From Nostoc sp. CENA543 (GTDB lineage: Bacteria > Cyanobacteriota > Cyanobacteriia > Cyanobacteriales > Nostocaceae): 64,000 bases of DNA. Below are positions 36,596-45,955 of this stretch, one piece after another. Each line of letters begins with the position of its first letter. Position 1 is the stretch's first letter. The translations under genes and the position numbers were made by a program. The stretch spans positions 2,046,001 to 2,110,000 of the forward strand of contig NZ_CP023278.1 in NCBI RefSeq assembly GCF_002896875.1, written 5' to 3'. The notes below the pieces were generated by a model. That model made no database searches and was not told the origin of the DNA. It saw only the letters and a list, made by a program, of their open reading frames with translations.

Positions 36596-37417
36596 ATGAA
36601 ATATAAATTAATTTTCGCTCCGCTTATAGTCTTCAGTGTTCAAATAATTGCCAATAGAACACTCGCGCAAGAAATCAAGAAAGATAGTATCGTTCCACCA
36701 CAAAAAGATGCTGTTGCATTTGCTAAAAGTATCTGTGGAGCAGGTAATTTCACTCAAAAAAAAGGAGTAATTACTTGTAATACTTGTCCATCTTTTACTG
36801 GGTATCGAGATGGTACAGGAACTTTAACATCAGTAGTGTATGGCAGTTTTACTAAAGCTGGTACTCGTGAAGCTTTAGTGGATTTGAGTGACTGCGAACC
36901 CCATGCTGGTAATTGGGGAGGTACGGTCTTACTCCGACGCACTAATAATGGTTGGTCTAGAGTTAGATATGAAAGTGGATTTCGCTCCAATATGTGTTTG
37001 AAAATCACTAACCGCACAGGACGTAATTCTGTTATTTGTCAAGGTTCCTACACAGGTATGGGTTATTTAATCACATGGTTAGACAAATTAGAATTTAATT
37101 CTACTAAAACCACAAATACTAATTTATTAAAACTTGAATCTAATACTGGTAGCTGTCGCCCGCCATATTATGAAATGCTGATTCAAGACTTTAAATTACA
37201 AGACACTAACCAAGATAAGATTCCTGATTTATTTGTCAAAGTCAGTGAAGCTAGAGGGGCAAATAATACTAATATCAGTGGCTCTGACGGCTGTGTAGAA
37301 CCGCGTTTAACAAAACCAAAGTACCACCAGTTAACATTCTTATCTAATGGCAACTTATCATTTCGGCCTACCACCAAGACAGCTAACTTAATAAAGCTTT
37401 TAACTGTGCAGCAATAA
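36596..37417 (+). CDS. Secreted Cys-rich protein with a DxNxD calcium-site-like motif
   Basis: 273 aa. The signal peptide ends at TLAQEIKK. The domain has paired cysteines (SICGAGNF, ITCNTCPSF, DLSDCEP, NMCLKI, VICQGS, GSCRPPYY, DGCVEP) and a loop QDTNQDKIPDLFVK that looks like an FG-GAP or dockerin-type Ca2+ site. A role in extracellular binding is possible but not shown. It sits inside the secreted cluster. Confidence 0.7.
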   Translation: MKYKLIFAPLIVFSVQIIANRTLAQEIKKDSIVPPQKDAVAFAKSICGAGNFTQKKGVITCNTCPSFTGYRDGTGTLTSVVYGSFTKAGTREALVDLSDCEPHAGNWGGTVLLRRTNNGWSRVRYESGFRSNMCLKITNRTGRNSVICQGSYTGMGYLITWLDKLEFNSTKTTNTNLLKLESNTGSCRPPYYEMLIQDFKLQDTNQDKIPDLFVKVSEARGANNTNISGSDGCVEPRLTKPKYHQLTFLSNGNLSFRPTTKTANLIKLLTVQQ

Positions 37418-37452
37418 AAATAGGTAAAAATCCAAAAAATTAAATATCCAAA

Positions 37453-38034
37453 ATGAGGTTTACAAAGATATTTTCGTCATGTTTAGGAATCATTTGCATA
37501 ATTATTTGTTCTCCTGTTTCGGCAAATTCTGATAGGTATCCCACCAGCGCAGAAGTTGAGAGTAAGCGCGGAGAACTTCGCAACCAAATTCAAACTGCAA
37601 GTCCTGATGTTCGCACTTTAAAAGAAAAGCGTGCGCGACAATTATTAGTCAGCCATTGGTTGAGACATGATCAAGCAACTGCACAATTTTTAGGCAATTG
37701 GTCAGCATTTGAATCATCAATGTCGGTATATCCAGCCAAGACCAGAAATCGTGTGTGTTTGGTTTATATCGGTCTGGGACAAGTTGAGTTTGAACTTGGT
37801 CGAGTTGTAGATGGTAAATTACGCAATGCTAGGAAGAATTTATTGTTATTAGAAGGCAATTATCTGGGGGTTGGATCTATTTCAGAAGGTCGTGTATCTA
37901 TGTATCTGATATATCATTCCCCTAGAGCATTAGCAAGTATTCACAAAGTTGTCTCCGAAGCAACAGAGTCGAGTAATGCTCAAAAGGCTAAATTGATTCG
38001 TGACTTTAAAAAATACGGATGTATTAATCCCTAA
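37453..38034 (+). CDS. Secreted protein of unknown function, cluster paralogue C
   Basis: 193 aa. Signal peptide ends about PVSANSDRYP. It shares the cluster core: LLVSHWLRHDQATAQFLGNWSAFESS, VYPAKTRNRVCLVY, LEGNYLGVGSISEG, then RALASIHKVV and the terminal FKKYGCINP. Compared with paralogue B, spacing of the two Cys is conserved. 35 bp after the Cys-rich gene. Confidence 0.75.
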   Translation: MRFTKIFSSCLGIICIIICSPVSANSDRYPTSAEVESKRGELRNQIQTASPDVRTLKEKRARQLLVSHWLRHDQATAQFLGNWSAFESSMSVYPAKTRNRVCLVYIGLGQVEFELGRVVDGKLRNARKNLLLLEGNYLGVGSISEGRVSMYLIYHSPRALASIHKVVSEATESSNAQKAKLIRDFKKYGCINP

Positions 38035-38065
38035 ATATATCAATAATTTTGTCAGGATATAAAAA

Positions 38066-38938
38066 ATGAAATTACGATTTATCGTTTGCTGTGCTATTGG
38101 TGTATTATTAGCACTTTCAACTGATTTACCTGGTTTAACCCAACCTAAAACTGACGATACCTCTGCTATTCTTAAGCTGGTACGCCGTGGTTATGGGCCT
38201 GTTGATGCTGTTGTCATAATTGATAATTATGCAGCATTAAATTATCGTCTTGGACAAAATACAGGTAAAGTGACTTTAAAGCGTCAAAATGGTATTTGGA
38301 AAATTATTGATGGTAATCCTCGAAAATTTGATTATTGTGCGGAAGTTAGTTGCTTAGTAAAAAAGGGTGTACCTGCGAAAGTTGCTAACCAACTTCTCAC
38401 TCGGTTATCAACTGCACACCAAAAACAAAGTAACGATTTAAAAATTTTTCAAGTAGCTTGGGCTAAAATTCACGGTAATACCGTTACTTTTTTGGGATAT
38501 TTCGACAACCTCACTTTCCCTGAAGGGAGTTCTGTGTTAACAGTTTCGATTCTACCTTCATATACACCAAATAAAGTTTGTATAGTTGGCATTACAGAAA
38601 ATTCCCAGTATGTGGAGATTGGTAAAGTTTCAGGAAAAACTATTAATACAGAAAACGAAAAGCTGGTTTTAGGAAAAGACTTATCTGGAGCTTATGATAT
38701 CATCACATCTGAAAAAAGAAATTTAGAGTTATCCGCGATCGCACCCCCTAATACTTGGTATTTTAGTGCAGACACAAATAAGAAATTAAACCAGGTAGGT
38801 TGTACTACTTCTCTGCCAAAAAACGCTCTCAGCACCAATTTTATCCAGAGCAATACTCCAGCCATCAATTATTTTAGCTTTGCTCCTCGGACTATCAATC
38901 GTAACCACAACCAACCTAACCCAGAACCAATAAAGTAA
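38066..38938 (+). CDS. Two-domain secreted protein, cluster paralogue D
   Basis: 290 aa. After a signal peptide, residues 30-110 form a separate domain (DAVVIIDNYAALNYRLG, LKRQNGIWKIIDGN, CLVKKGVPAKVANQLL). Residues about 115-255 repeat the cluster core (FQVAWAKIHGNTVTFLGYF, LPSYTPNKVCIVG, LNQVGCTTSLP). The last 23 codons overlap the convergent DUF2809 gene by 70 bp. It is the last gene of the run. Confidence 0.72.
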   Translation: MKLRFIVCCAIGVLLALSTDLPGLTQPKTDDTSAILKLVRRGYGPVDAVVIIDNYAALNYRLGQNTGKVTLKRQNGIWKIIDGNPRKFDYCAEVSCLVKKGVPAKVANQLLTRLSTAHQKQSNDLKIFQVAWAKIHGNTVTFLGYFDNLTFPEGSSVLTVSILPSYTPNKVCIVGITENSQYVEIGKVSGKTINTENEKLVLGKDLSGAYDIITSEKRNLELSAIAPPNTWYFSADTNKKLNQVGCTTSLPKNALSTNFIQSNTPAINYFSFAPRTINRNHNQPNPEPIK

Positions 38939-39270
38939 TAGGGGAAATCTAACCAGGTGAAAGCAGTACCCATTACCATTTTTCCCCACCAAAATGAGCG
39001 TATCCAATTTAAAAACGGCGGATGCCACAATTGCAAAAACTCTATTAAGCAAGTAATTACCAACACCCATAAAGGGATTTGCCAAACTGAAGAACGAGTA
39101 GGAATCAAAAGAAAGGCAAATAAACACCAAAATATTTCATAAAAAATTCCTCCCATCTCTTGGTTTAACCATCCAACTGAATAACGATAGTGGCTATATA
39201 AAAGTCCGATGGGAAGAATAATAGCCAGAGAAAAGATAGTTCGCCAGCGAATATTTGTAAGGAATGACAT
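38869..39270 (-). CDS. DUF2809 (VanZ-like) small membrane protein
   Basis: 133 aa with three or four hydrophobic helices and the segments SLAIILPIGLLYSHY, FWCLFAFLLIP, LWVLVITCLIEFLQLWHP and GKMVMGTAFTWLDFPYYFIGSGLGW, characteristic of DUF2809. Function unknown. It is convergent with, and overlaps by 70 bp, the last gene of the secreted cluster. Confidence 0.8.
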   Translation of the reverse strand: MSFLTNIRWRTIFSLAIILPIGLLYSHYRYSVGWLNQEMGGIFYEIFWCLFAFLLIPTRSSVWQIPLWVLVITCLIEFLQLWHPPFLNWIRSFWWGKMVMGTAFTWLDFPYYFIGSGLGWLWLRLIVRGAKLK

Positions 39271-39558
39271 TATATCGGGATAACAGGGAATTCATCGATT
39301 TTAAACCCTATTCCTCTAAGCGTCTAAAAAGCAACAGCAAAAACTCAGTGTCAACTGTTAGAGTAGCCAAAAGAGTATTTTTCTTGACTAGGAAGCTTGC
39401 GTGGGACTGATTTTTATAGTACATTTTTACTATAAGCCTGCTGAGAGTAAGCCTCTAGTCCCTACCTACCTCCAGTGTAGGGATTTTACTTTATGGGTTG
39501 ATTTTTTCTCCCGATATAGTTGTCAGACGACATCGGGAGATAATCAATAAGAACTTCC

Positions 39559-40086
39559 CTAAAACGGAATATCATCTGGATCTGGTTCTTCCGCAGGTTG
39601 ATAGCTGCTGGGTTTAGTGGTGGGTTCGTAGGTGTTCACCTGGGGAGAGACATTGACAGGAGTGGCTACTGGGGTAGGGGTGGGACGTGGCGGTTCGTAA
39701 CTGGGAACGTTGACTGGTGGGGGTGGTAGTGTTTCTGTAGCTGCTGGTGTTCTCGCTGGTGCTGGTGATGTGATGAAACTACCGCTTCCTACGGATTGAA
39801 TTTGCTGTACAGTTAATTCAGCGCGTTTTTCTTTGAAACCTTCTTGACGTTCGACGGTGTGCATTCCTAAACGTCCTGCGATGATGACGCGATCGCCTTG
39901 ATGATAATTTTGCTGAATCTCTGTAGCTAAATTTCCCCATCCCACAACTTTTAAGGTTGCTGGTGGATCTTCTGGCTTTTGCGAATTGGGAAACTGCACC
40001 AACATTTCGGTGACAGCTAAGTTATCTGATGTATAACGTAATTGCGGTTCTTGAATAATTTCCGCCAACAACACACAGCTATTCAT
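39559..40086 (-). CDS. ssb: Single-stranded DNA-binding protein
   Basis: 175 aa. The OB-fold (about 1-105: MNSCVLLAEIIQEPQLRYT, LKVVGWGNLATEIQQNYHQGDRVIIAGRL) is followed by a Pro/Thr-rich linker and the acidic tip DPDDIPF that recruits partner proteins. It binds ssDNA in replication, recombination and repair. Heterocystous cyanobacteria usually carry more than one SSB, so this may not be the main copy. A stem-loop (TCTCCCGAT/ATCGGGAGA, about 39509-39541) lies just beyond its stop. Confidence 0.9.
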   Translation of the reverse strand: MNSCVLLAEIIQEPQLRYTSDNLAVTEMLVQFPNSQKPEDPPATLKVVGWGNLATEIQQNYHQGDRVIIAGRLGMHTVERQEGFKEKRAELTVQQIQSVGSGSFITSPAPARTPAATETLPPPPVNVPSYEPPRPTPTPVATPVNVSPQVNTYEPTTKPSSYQPAEEPDPDDIPF

Positions 40087-40335
40087 TGCATCCTCCTGAC
40101 TTCATAATTCATAACGTATGCGTAAATTATGAATTAATTTAGAAATTGTCTATTGTGCTTCATTCCTAGCATAAAAGCCAAGCGATGGCGTTGCCTAGCA
40201 GTTGTCACACCACAGGACACTTTCGCTTGACTAGAACGAGCATTGATCTTGCATGAGTAGTATAATTGTACCATTAATTGCCTATTGCCATCGGATTTTA
40301 CGAAAAGTAGAGTGATTTTTCCCCCTGCTTTTGCA

Positions 40336-41550
40336 TTAGCACTCATCCACATGGACAGGGAACACACCTAAAGCAATTAATCTAGCTGGTAAATCCCGTA
40401 AAATCGGCAAGCGTAACCAAGCTGGAGGTTGAAAAGTGCTGTTAGAGGAGAGAATAGGGGCAAATACTCGTTTTTGAATCAAAGTTTGAAATGCTTGAAT
40501 GATGCGTGTGGGTAATTCGCGTTGTTGCTGCACTTTTGCGAGGTCTTTTAATTCTACATGGTGATTTTGTAGAGGCTTCGTCAACACATTTGCAGCTACC
40601 ACAGCATCCTGAATGGCGTAGTTAATTCCCACACCGCCAACAGGTGACATAACATGAGCCGCATCACCAATGAGTAACAACCCTGGACGATGCCAGCATT
40701 GCACAAGGCTAGACTCCACAGACAAAAAAGCCACCTGTGACCAATCTTGTAAATGCTCAATGCGGTTAGCTAATTCTGGCACAACCTCCACCACAGAAGT
40801 TTTTAAAGCCGCTAAACCCTCAGCACGTAGCTGTTGATAACCTCCCTTGGGGATGACATAAGCAAGTTGCCATTCATCGCCACGGTCAAGCATCGCTACA
40901 ATGTGACCAGAAGCAAAACGTCCCATTCCTCCCTCAGCGTCTTCTGGTTGACGGGGTAAGCGAAACCACAGCACATCCATCGGTGGTGAAGTTTCGACGG
41001 CTGTGAAATTACCTAACTGTCGTAACTTAGAATGACGACCATCTGCACCCACCGTCAGCATAGCGCGGATTTCATGCCAACCACCGCCACCCCGATAGCG
41101 TACACCCCGAATTACACCATCCTCTACAATCAGTTCTTGAACATTTGCCCCCATAACTAATTGAAAAGTGGGATATTGTTGTGCTTCCTGGGTGATGAAT
41201 TCCAGAAATTTCACTTGAGGCAACATTGTAATGTAGGGATAGCGGGTTTTCAGGTGACTAAAATCAGCCAGAGTAGTAGTAGTTTCCGGCGTTTGAATCT
41301 TGATTTGGCGCATTTTAGCATGGGGTAATTGCAACAAGCGATCGCTCAACCCCAACTCCTCCATAATTTCCATCACCGATGGGTGAATCGTATCCCCCCG
41401 AAAATCCCTGTCAAAATCCTTGTGTGCTTCCAGTAGCATCACCTTCACACCCCGACGCGCCAGCAAAAAAGCCAACACCGCACCAGCCGGGCCACCGCCA
41501 ACAATGCAACAATCTGTAGTTTGTACGTCTACAATGTCATGGATAGCCAT
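40336..41550 (-). CDS. FAD-dependent aromatic-ring-type monooxygenase (UbiH/PHBH-like)
   Basis: 404 aa. FAD-binding GXGXXG motif at the N-terminus (DCCIVGGGPAGAVLAFLLARRG), the DG motif TVGADGRHSKLRQL near 170, and the second FAD motif LLIGDAAHVMSPVGGVGINYAIQDA near 290. These are the three fingerprints of class A flavoprotein monooxygenases. Substrate unknown. It reads away from the ABC ATPase gene across an STRR tract. Confidence 0.88.
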   Translation of the reverse strand: MAIHDIVDVQTTDCCIVGGGPAGAVLAFLLARRGVKVMLLEAHKDFDRDFRGDTIHPSVMEIMEELGLSDRLLQLPHAKMRQIKIQTPETTTTLADFSHLKTRYPYITMLPQVKFLEFITQEAQQYPTFQLVMGANVQELIVEDGVIRGVRYRGGGGWHEIRAMLTVGADGRHSKLRQLGNFTAVETSPPMDVLWFRLPRQPEDAEGGMGRFASGHIVAMLDRGDEWQLAYVIPKGGYQQLRAEGLAALKTSVVEVVPELANRIEHLQDWSQVAFLSVESSLVQCWHRPGLLLIGDAAHVMSPVGGVGINYAIQDAVVAANVLTKPLQNHHVELKDLAKVQQQRELPTRIIQAFQTLIQKRVFAPILSSNSTFQPPAWLRLPILRDLPARLIALGVFPVHVDEC

Positions 41551-41560
41551 AGGATTAGAG

Positions 41561-41742
41561 GGACTGGGGATTGGGGATTGGGGACTGGGAAAAGTTTTTT
41601 GTAACTTAGAATTACCTTACTGTTATGCTAACTCTTGACTAATGACCATTGACCATTGGCTAATGACTAATGACTAATGACTAATGACTAATGACCATTG
41701 ACTAATGACTATTGACTATTGACCATTGACTAATCACTAAAC
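41561..41742. repeat. Two STRR tracts: GGGGATT and TAATGAC/TTGACCA heptamers
   Basis: GGGGATT/GGGGACT units at 41561-41590, then a long run of TAATGAC, CATTGAC and TATTGAC heptamers at about 41638-41742. The second array abuts the GTG start of the ABC ATPase gene and so forms part of its leader. Confidence 0.9.
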
Positions 41743-41744
41743 CC

Positions 41745-43028
41745 GTGGCGCAAGTTGTTATAGAAAACGTATATAAAAGTTTCCCTCCCCGTCGAGGGGA
41801 AAATGTGGCTTCAGTCAGCACATCTGGTCAAAAAACAGATAAAACACCAGAACAAGCCGGAAATATCAATGTCTTACGTCGGATTAACCTCACCATCGCC
41901 GACGGGGAATTTATGGTGTTGGTGGGGCCTTCTGGTTGTGGGAAAAGTACCCTACTGCGGTTAATTGCTGGCTTAGAGACGATGACAGGGGGGAATATTT
42001 GGGTAGGCGATCGCCTGATCAATGACTTACCTCCCAAGGAACGCGACATTGCAATGGTATTTCAAAATTACGCCCTTTACCCCCATCTAACGGTGTACGA
42101 TAACATCGCCTTTGGGTTGCGTCGGCGTACATTAGAAAATGCAGACAATCAGCAAAACCCAATTCCGCAGTTACTGGAAAATACGCTGGTAGGTGTGACA
42201 AGAAAGTTACCTAAAGGACTACGCTATATTTCCGATAAAGAAAGACAAGTAGACCAACGGGTAAGAGGTGTAGCGGAATTATTGCAAATTGAAACCTTGT
42301 TAAATCGCTTACCTAAACAACTCTCAGGAGGACAAAGACAAAGGGTAGCATTAGGAAGGGCGATCGCGCGCAATCCTCAAGTATTCTTAATGGATGAGCC
42401 GCTTTCTAACCTAGATGCGAAACTCCGCGCCGAAACTCGCGCCCAAATCGTTAAACTCCAACGCCAGTTAGAAACAACCACAATCTACGTCACCCATGAT
42501 CAAACCGAAGCGATGACAATGGGCGATCGCATCGCCATCATGAATCAAGGTCAAATTCAGCAAGTCGCCTCCCCAATAGAACTTTATAACAACCCAATTA
42601 ATCGCTTCGTTGCAGAATTCATCGGTACACCACCCATGAATTTTATCCCTGTAGAATTTCACGCCCCTCTGTTAATCACCCATGCACAATTCCGTCTCAC
42701 CCTCCCAGAAATTTGGGCTAGTCCATTGCAAAGATACGACGGACAAACCCTCATCTTAGGTATCCGTCCCGAACATTTAAACGTCGGCTTACCTGCCACG
42801 AAAAACTTACAAGTGCAAGTAGACTTAGTAGAAAACCTCGGTAATGATGCCTTCATTACCGCCAAATTAGTTGATCAGCAACCTCAATTTGCCCACCTGA
42901 TTCATCCCTTGCAAGTACGCGTTCCACCCGAACGCCTCATTAGCGTAGGTGAAGAACTCTGGTTATCCCTCACACCCGATAAAATTCACTTTTTTGACCC
43001 TGATACTGAGTTAGCGATTGGCAGGTAG
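41745..43028 (+). CDS. Carbohydrate-type ABC transporter ATPase (UgpC/MalK family)
   Basis: 427 aa from GTG 41745 (MAQVVIENVYKSF). Walker A GPSGCGKST, Q-loop MVFQNYALYPHLTVYDNIAFGL, signature LSGGQRQRVALGRAIA, Walker B VFLMDEPLSNLDA and a C-terminal TOBE-like regulatory part (LGIRPEHLNV). It has two additions compared with MalK: about 25 extra residues after SFPPRRGE, and about 35 in the helical subdomain before RGVAELLQIETLL. Permeases and binding protein are not in the window. STRR arrays flank it on both sides. Confidence 0.9.
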   Translation: MAQVVIENVYKSFPPRRGENVASVSTSGQKTDKTPEQAGNINVLRRINLTIADGEFMVLVGPSGCGKSTLLRLIAGLETMTGGNIWVGDRLINDLPPKERDIAMVFQNYALYPHLTVYDNIAFGLRRRTLENADNQQNPIPQLLENTLVGVTRKLPKGLRYISDKERQVDQRVRGVAELLQIETLLNRLPKQLSGGQRQRVALGRAIARNPQVFLMDEPLSNLDAKLRAETRAQIVKLQRQLETTTIYVTHDQTEAMTMGDRIAIMNQGQIQQVASPIELYNNPINRFVAEFIGTPPMNFIPVEFHAPLLITHAQFRLTLPEIWASPLQRYDGQTLILGIRPEHLNVGLPATKNLQVQVDLVENLGNDAFITAKLVDQQPQFAHLIHPLQVRVPPERLISVGEELWLSLTPDKIHFFDPDTELAIGR

Positions 43029-43060
43029 GGGTGTAGGGGAAGTAGGGGAGACAAGGTAGA

Positions 43061-43224
43061 AGTAATGAGTAATGAGTAATGAGTAATGAGTAATGAGTGC
43101 TGAGTGCTGTTAGCGGTAGCGCGGCGTTTAGCCGGTGCTGAGTAATGAGTAGTGACTATTGACTATTGACTATTGACTGTTGACTAATGACTAATGACTA
43201 ATGACTAATGACTAATGACTATTG
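43061..43224. repeat. STRR array with a palindromic element inserted
   Basis: GTAATGA heptamers (43061-43098) and TGACTAT/TGACTAA heptamers (about 43153-43222) are split by a GC-rich palindrome (TTAGCGGTAGCGCGGCGTTT, about 43110-43135). GTGCTG flanks this palindrome on both sides, which looks like a target duplication. Confidence 0.8.
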
Positions 43225-43225
43225 C

Positions 43226-44332
43226 CTAATTCACCAAAACCTCTTCCCTCATCATGACTCTGTGAGGTTCATAGTTGGTTACTAATTCGCGGTAGACAGC
43301 CAAGGTTTCCGCGTGAACTCTCGCTGCATGGAATCTTTCTAGGTTTTGTGAGGCGCGGCTTTTCCATTTGTAGAGTTGGGCGGGATCTCTGAGTAATCGT
43401 CCTAAAGCGTCTGCTAATGTCTGACTATCTTTTGCTGGGACTAACAAGCCTGCTTGTCCATAATCTAAGGTTTCTGGAATTCCATCTACATTGCTAGCAA
43501 TAATTGCACAACCCGCTTCTCGCGCTTCTGTTAATACCAAACCAAAGGATTCGCAATGGGAAGCGAGAACGAAAATATCGCTTGCTAACATATACCTTTG
43601 GGGTTCTGGCTGGAAACCTTCAAAATGAATGCGGTGTTTGACATTGGTATTTTGTGCCATTGTCTCAAACAAGACGCGATCGGGGCCATCTCCCACTAAA
43701 TATAAATGTGCTTGGGGAAATTCGGCTGCAATTTTTGTAAAGGCGGCGATTAACTCAGCAATACCTTTACGGGAATACATCCCCGCAACGGTAGTAATAG
43801 CTGGACTATGCAAAGGTAGTGGTTGATAATCTGTCAATTTGCGATGACGAGGGCTACCTAAAGTCCCATTAGCCACAATTCTTAATTTCTGTTGGGGAAT
43901 ACCACGCCGCACCATTGCAGATGCTACTGCTTGGCTGACTGCAATAACTTTATCTGCCAATCCCATCAGGATTGCACTACGTTGAAATTCGTTGTGTACT
44001 GTCGAAACTAAACTGTAATTGCTGGTATTTTTCCAAAATCCTGCTAATACTACACCCGTCATCATGTGGGCGTGAACGATATCGGGTTGAAAATCTTGGA
44101 TAATCTCCCGCAACCGCCAAGCCGCTTTCATGATCTTTAGTGGTTTGCGAGATTGATCTAGGTGAAAATGTTTAGCACGATAACTTGCTAGTAGTGTTTC
44201 GTATTCTCCTCCAGCCGAAGCCACAGCTACTTCATCACCATTTTGGGCTTGCAAACAAGCGAGGTCTACAGCTACATTAACAATGCCATTACCAATTTTT
44301 TGAACGTGGTTAGTAATATGTAATATTCTCAT
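43226..44332 (-). CDS. Glycosyltransferase family 4
   Basis: 368 aa, GT-B fold. The N-domain begins MRILHITNHVQKIGNGIVNVAVDLA. The C-domain carries TTVAGMYSRKGIAELIAAF, HFEGFQPEPQRYMLASDIFVLASHCESFGLVLTEA and the nucleotide-sugar EX7E-type motif. It transfers sugars in polysaccharide or glycolipid assembly; donor and acceptor not readable. It belongs to a block with two other GT4 genes and a PIG-L deacetylase. Confidence 0.88.
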   Translation of the reverse strand: MRILHITNHVQKIGNGIVNVAVDLACLQAQNGDEVAVASAGGEYETLLASYRAKHFHLDQSRKPLKIMKAAWRLREIIQDFQPDIVHAHMMTGVVLAGFWKNTSNYSLVSTVHNEFQRSAILMGLADKVIAVSQAVASAMVRRGIPQQKLRIVANGTLGSPRHRKLTDYQPLPLHSPAITTVAGMYSRKGIAELIAAFTKIAAEFPQAHLYLVGDGPDRVLFETMAQNTNVKHRIHFEGFQPEPQRYMLASDIFVLASHCESFGLVLTEAREAGCAIIASNVDGIPETLDYGQAGLLVPAKDSQTLADALGRLLRDPAQLYKWKSRASQNLERFHAARVHAETLAVYRELVTNYEPHRVMMREEVLVN

Positions 44333-44451
44333 TTAATTGATTCTCTAAATAATATTTAATGGTGTTTTTAGATTCATAATTAAAGACATGAGATGTAGCA
44401 AGAATTTTCTGAGTTACACCTATCACCTGATTTTAGTGAATTTTTGTTAAT

Positions 44452-44480
44452 CCAAAATCCAAAATCTAAAATCCAAAATT
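44452..44480. repeat. AAAATCC heptamer tract
   Basis: Tandem AAAATCC/AAAATCT units between the GT4 and PIG-L genes. The same unit occurs at 53309-53338. Confidence 0.8.
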
Positions 44481-44524
44481 GCTAGATGCAGCCCTAATAA
44501 TTTCATATATCTAGAGAATTTCTT

Positions 44525-45304
44525 CTAAAACTGAGTCTTGAAGAAAATCTCATAAGAAGTTAAAAATTGCTTAACAAAGCCTTGTGGTAAACTTTGCAGT
44601 TGTGAGGAGTAAGCAGCGATCGCTTGTTGTTTTTTTTCTTGAACAGCAGTAATGGAAAACCTGTAAGCCGCCGCTAAGTCAGATAATTTTAACATTAAAA
44701 ATAAAGGCGATCGCCAGAATAGCCAAATCGGATACTGTAACAAATCTGGATGAATTTTAGCTGACTGAATAGCCGATTTAACTAGAGTAAATGTTGCTTC
44801 ATGATCTCGATGGCAATCTTTACGATGAGGCACATAAACTTCTTCCGGTTGATACAATTTTAACAATTCAGCTACCTGTGCGATCGTCTGTTGTTTTTCT
44901 GGCTCATTTAAATTTTGTAAATATCCGTCTGGTTTAGATAAAAAGTGAATATCTGAGGTTTGAACGCCTAAAATTTGTAGTGCTGTTACTGCTTCTTGTC
45001 TACGAGTAGCAATAATTTGATTTTTTAAGTCTAGATTACAACCACCCGCCGCGTCTCCATTGGTTAAAAATACAACTACAACCTTGATTCCCTGGGCTGT
45101 TTTATGAGCAATCATCCCTCCACAGCCGAAGGTTTCATCATCTTGGTGCGGAGAAAAAACCATTGCTGATTTATGACTAAAATCTTTTGGTTGACTACCA
45201 TCAGATAACAACCATCTCCAGATAAAATGAGAATGTAAATATTGGAGATTTTCTAGCCATTGTGCGGGAATTATTTTCTGGATTTTTTGCAAATAAACTT
45301 TCAT
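44525..45304 (-). CDS. PIG-L/LmbE family deacetylase
   Basis: 259 aa from ATG 45304 (MKVYLQKIQKIIP). It has the Zn-binding signature PHQDDETFGCGG (family AHPDDE) and the second HRDHEA motif (PHRKDCHRDHEATFTLV). The family removes acetyl groups from GlcNAc-containing substrates. Given its glycosyltransferase neighbours, a GlcNAc-bearing exopolysaccharide or glycolipid intermediate is a likely substrate (inference). Confidence 0.87.
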   Translation of the reverse strand: MKVYLQKIQKIIPAQWLENLQYLHSHFIWRWLLSDGSQPKDFSHKSAMVFSPHQDDETFGCGGMIAHKTAQGIKVVVVFLTNGDAAGGCNLDLKNQIIATRRQEAVTALQILGVQTSDIHFLSKPDGYLQNLNEPEKQQTIAQVAELLKLYQPEEVYVPHRKDCHRDHEATFTLVKSAIQSAKIHPDLLQYPIWLFWRSPLFLMLKLSDLAAAYRFSITAVQEKKQQAIAAYSSQLQSLPQGFVKQFLTSYEIFFKTQF

Positions 45305-45955
45305 GTTATGCACTAGCCTTATCCCAGTCAAGAAGCAAGATAAAATTTTTCATATCTATAATTAATTACACATCTGGTCAATTACTTATAGACACCAGAG
45401 AAATCATATATCAACAACTGCAAAATACAATAAAGATTTGATGTGATAAATATTTGTTTTTATTGTTTCTTTTAATAAGGTACTAAAGTCATGATGTATG
45501 ACATACTATAACCCTAATAAAATAGGTATAATTATAGTGTGCCAACCCTGACATATATCAAGAACTAATTGTTTTTACAAATGATTTATTTTTTATAAAA
45601 TTGTTATCACAAACACATATTTTTTGAGAATTTATCATATTTTTCAGAATATCTAAAAGTATGAATATTTACTTCAGTCTTATTGTTTTAGTAGCTTTGG
45701 TAAAAAGATTGCATCATTTGTAACAAAAACTGGGTTAACTATTTTAGTCAGCAAATATTCTGTAGCTTTTAGCAATTATCAATCAAAAATTCTCTAAAAA
45801 ATCTTCATCTAGTCAGACGTAAAGCTTACTGATGATGATGAAAAATGACTGAATATAAATACTAAACAGTATTAATGTACTGTTTTATATAAAAATTTCA
45901 TTAGTCTTTGTATAAAAGTCAACCTATGTATTAAATTTAAGCGTGGAGAATCATT
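45305..45955. other. Long AT-rich divergent promoter gap
   Basis: 651 bp between the divergent PIG-L deacetylase and glycosyltransferase genes, with no ORF or clear repeat. It probably holds promoters for both directions. No NtcA-type GTA-N8-TAC site was convincingly found by eye. Confidence 0.5.

Noticed and set aside
40134-40367. 77-codon minus ORF
   Set aside because: Overlaps the start of the spacer and the end of the monooxygenase gene; no conserved pattern.
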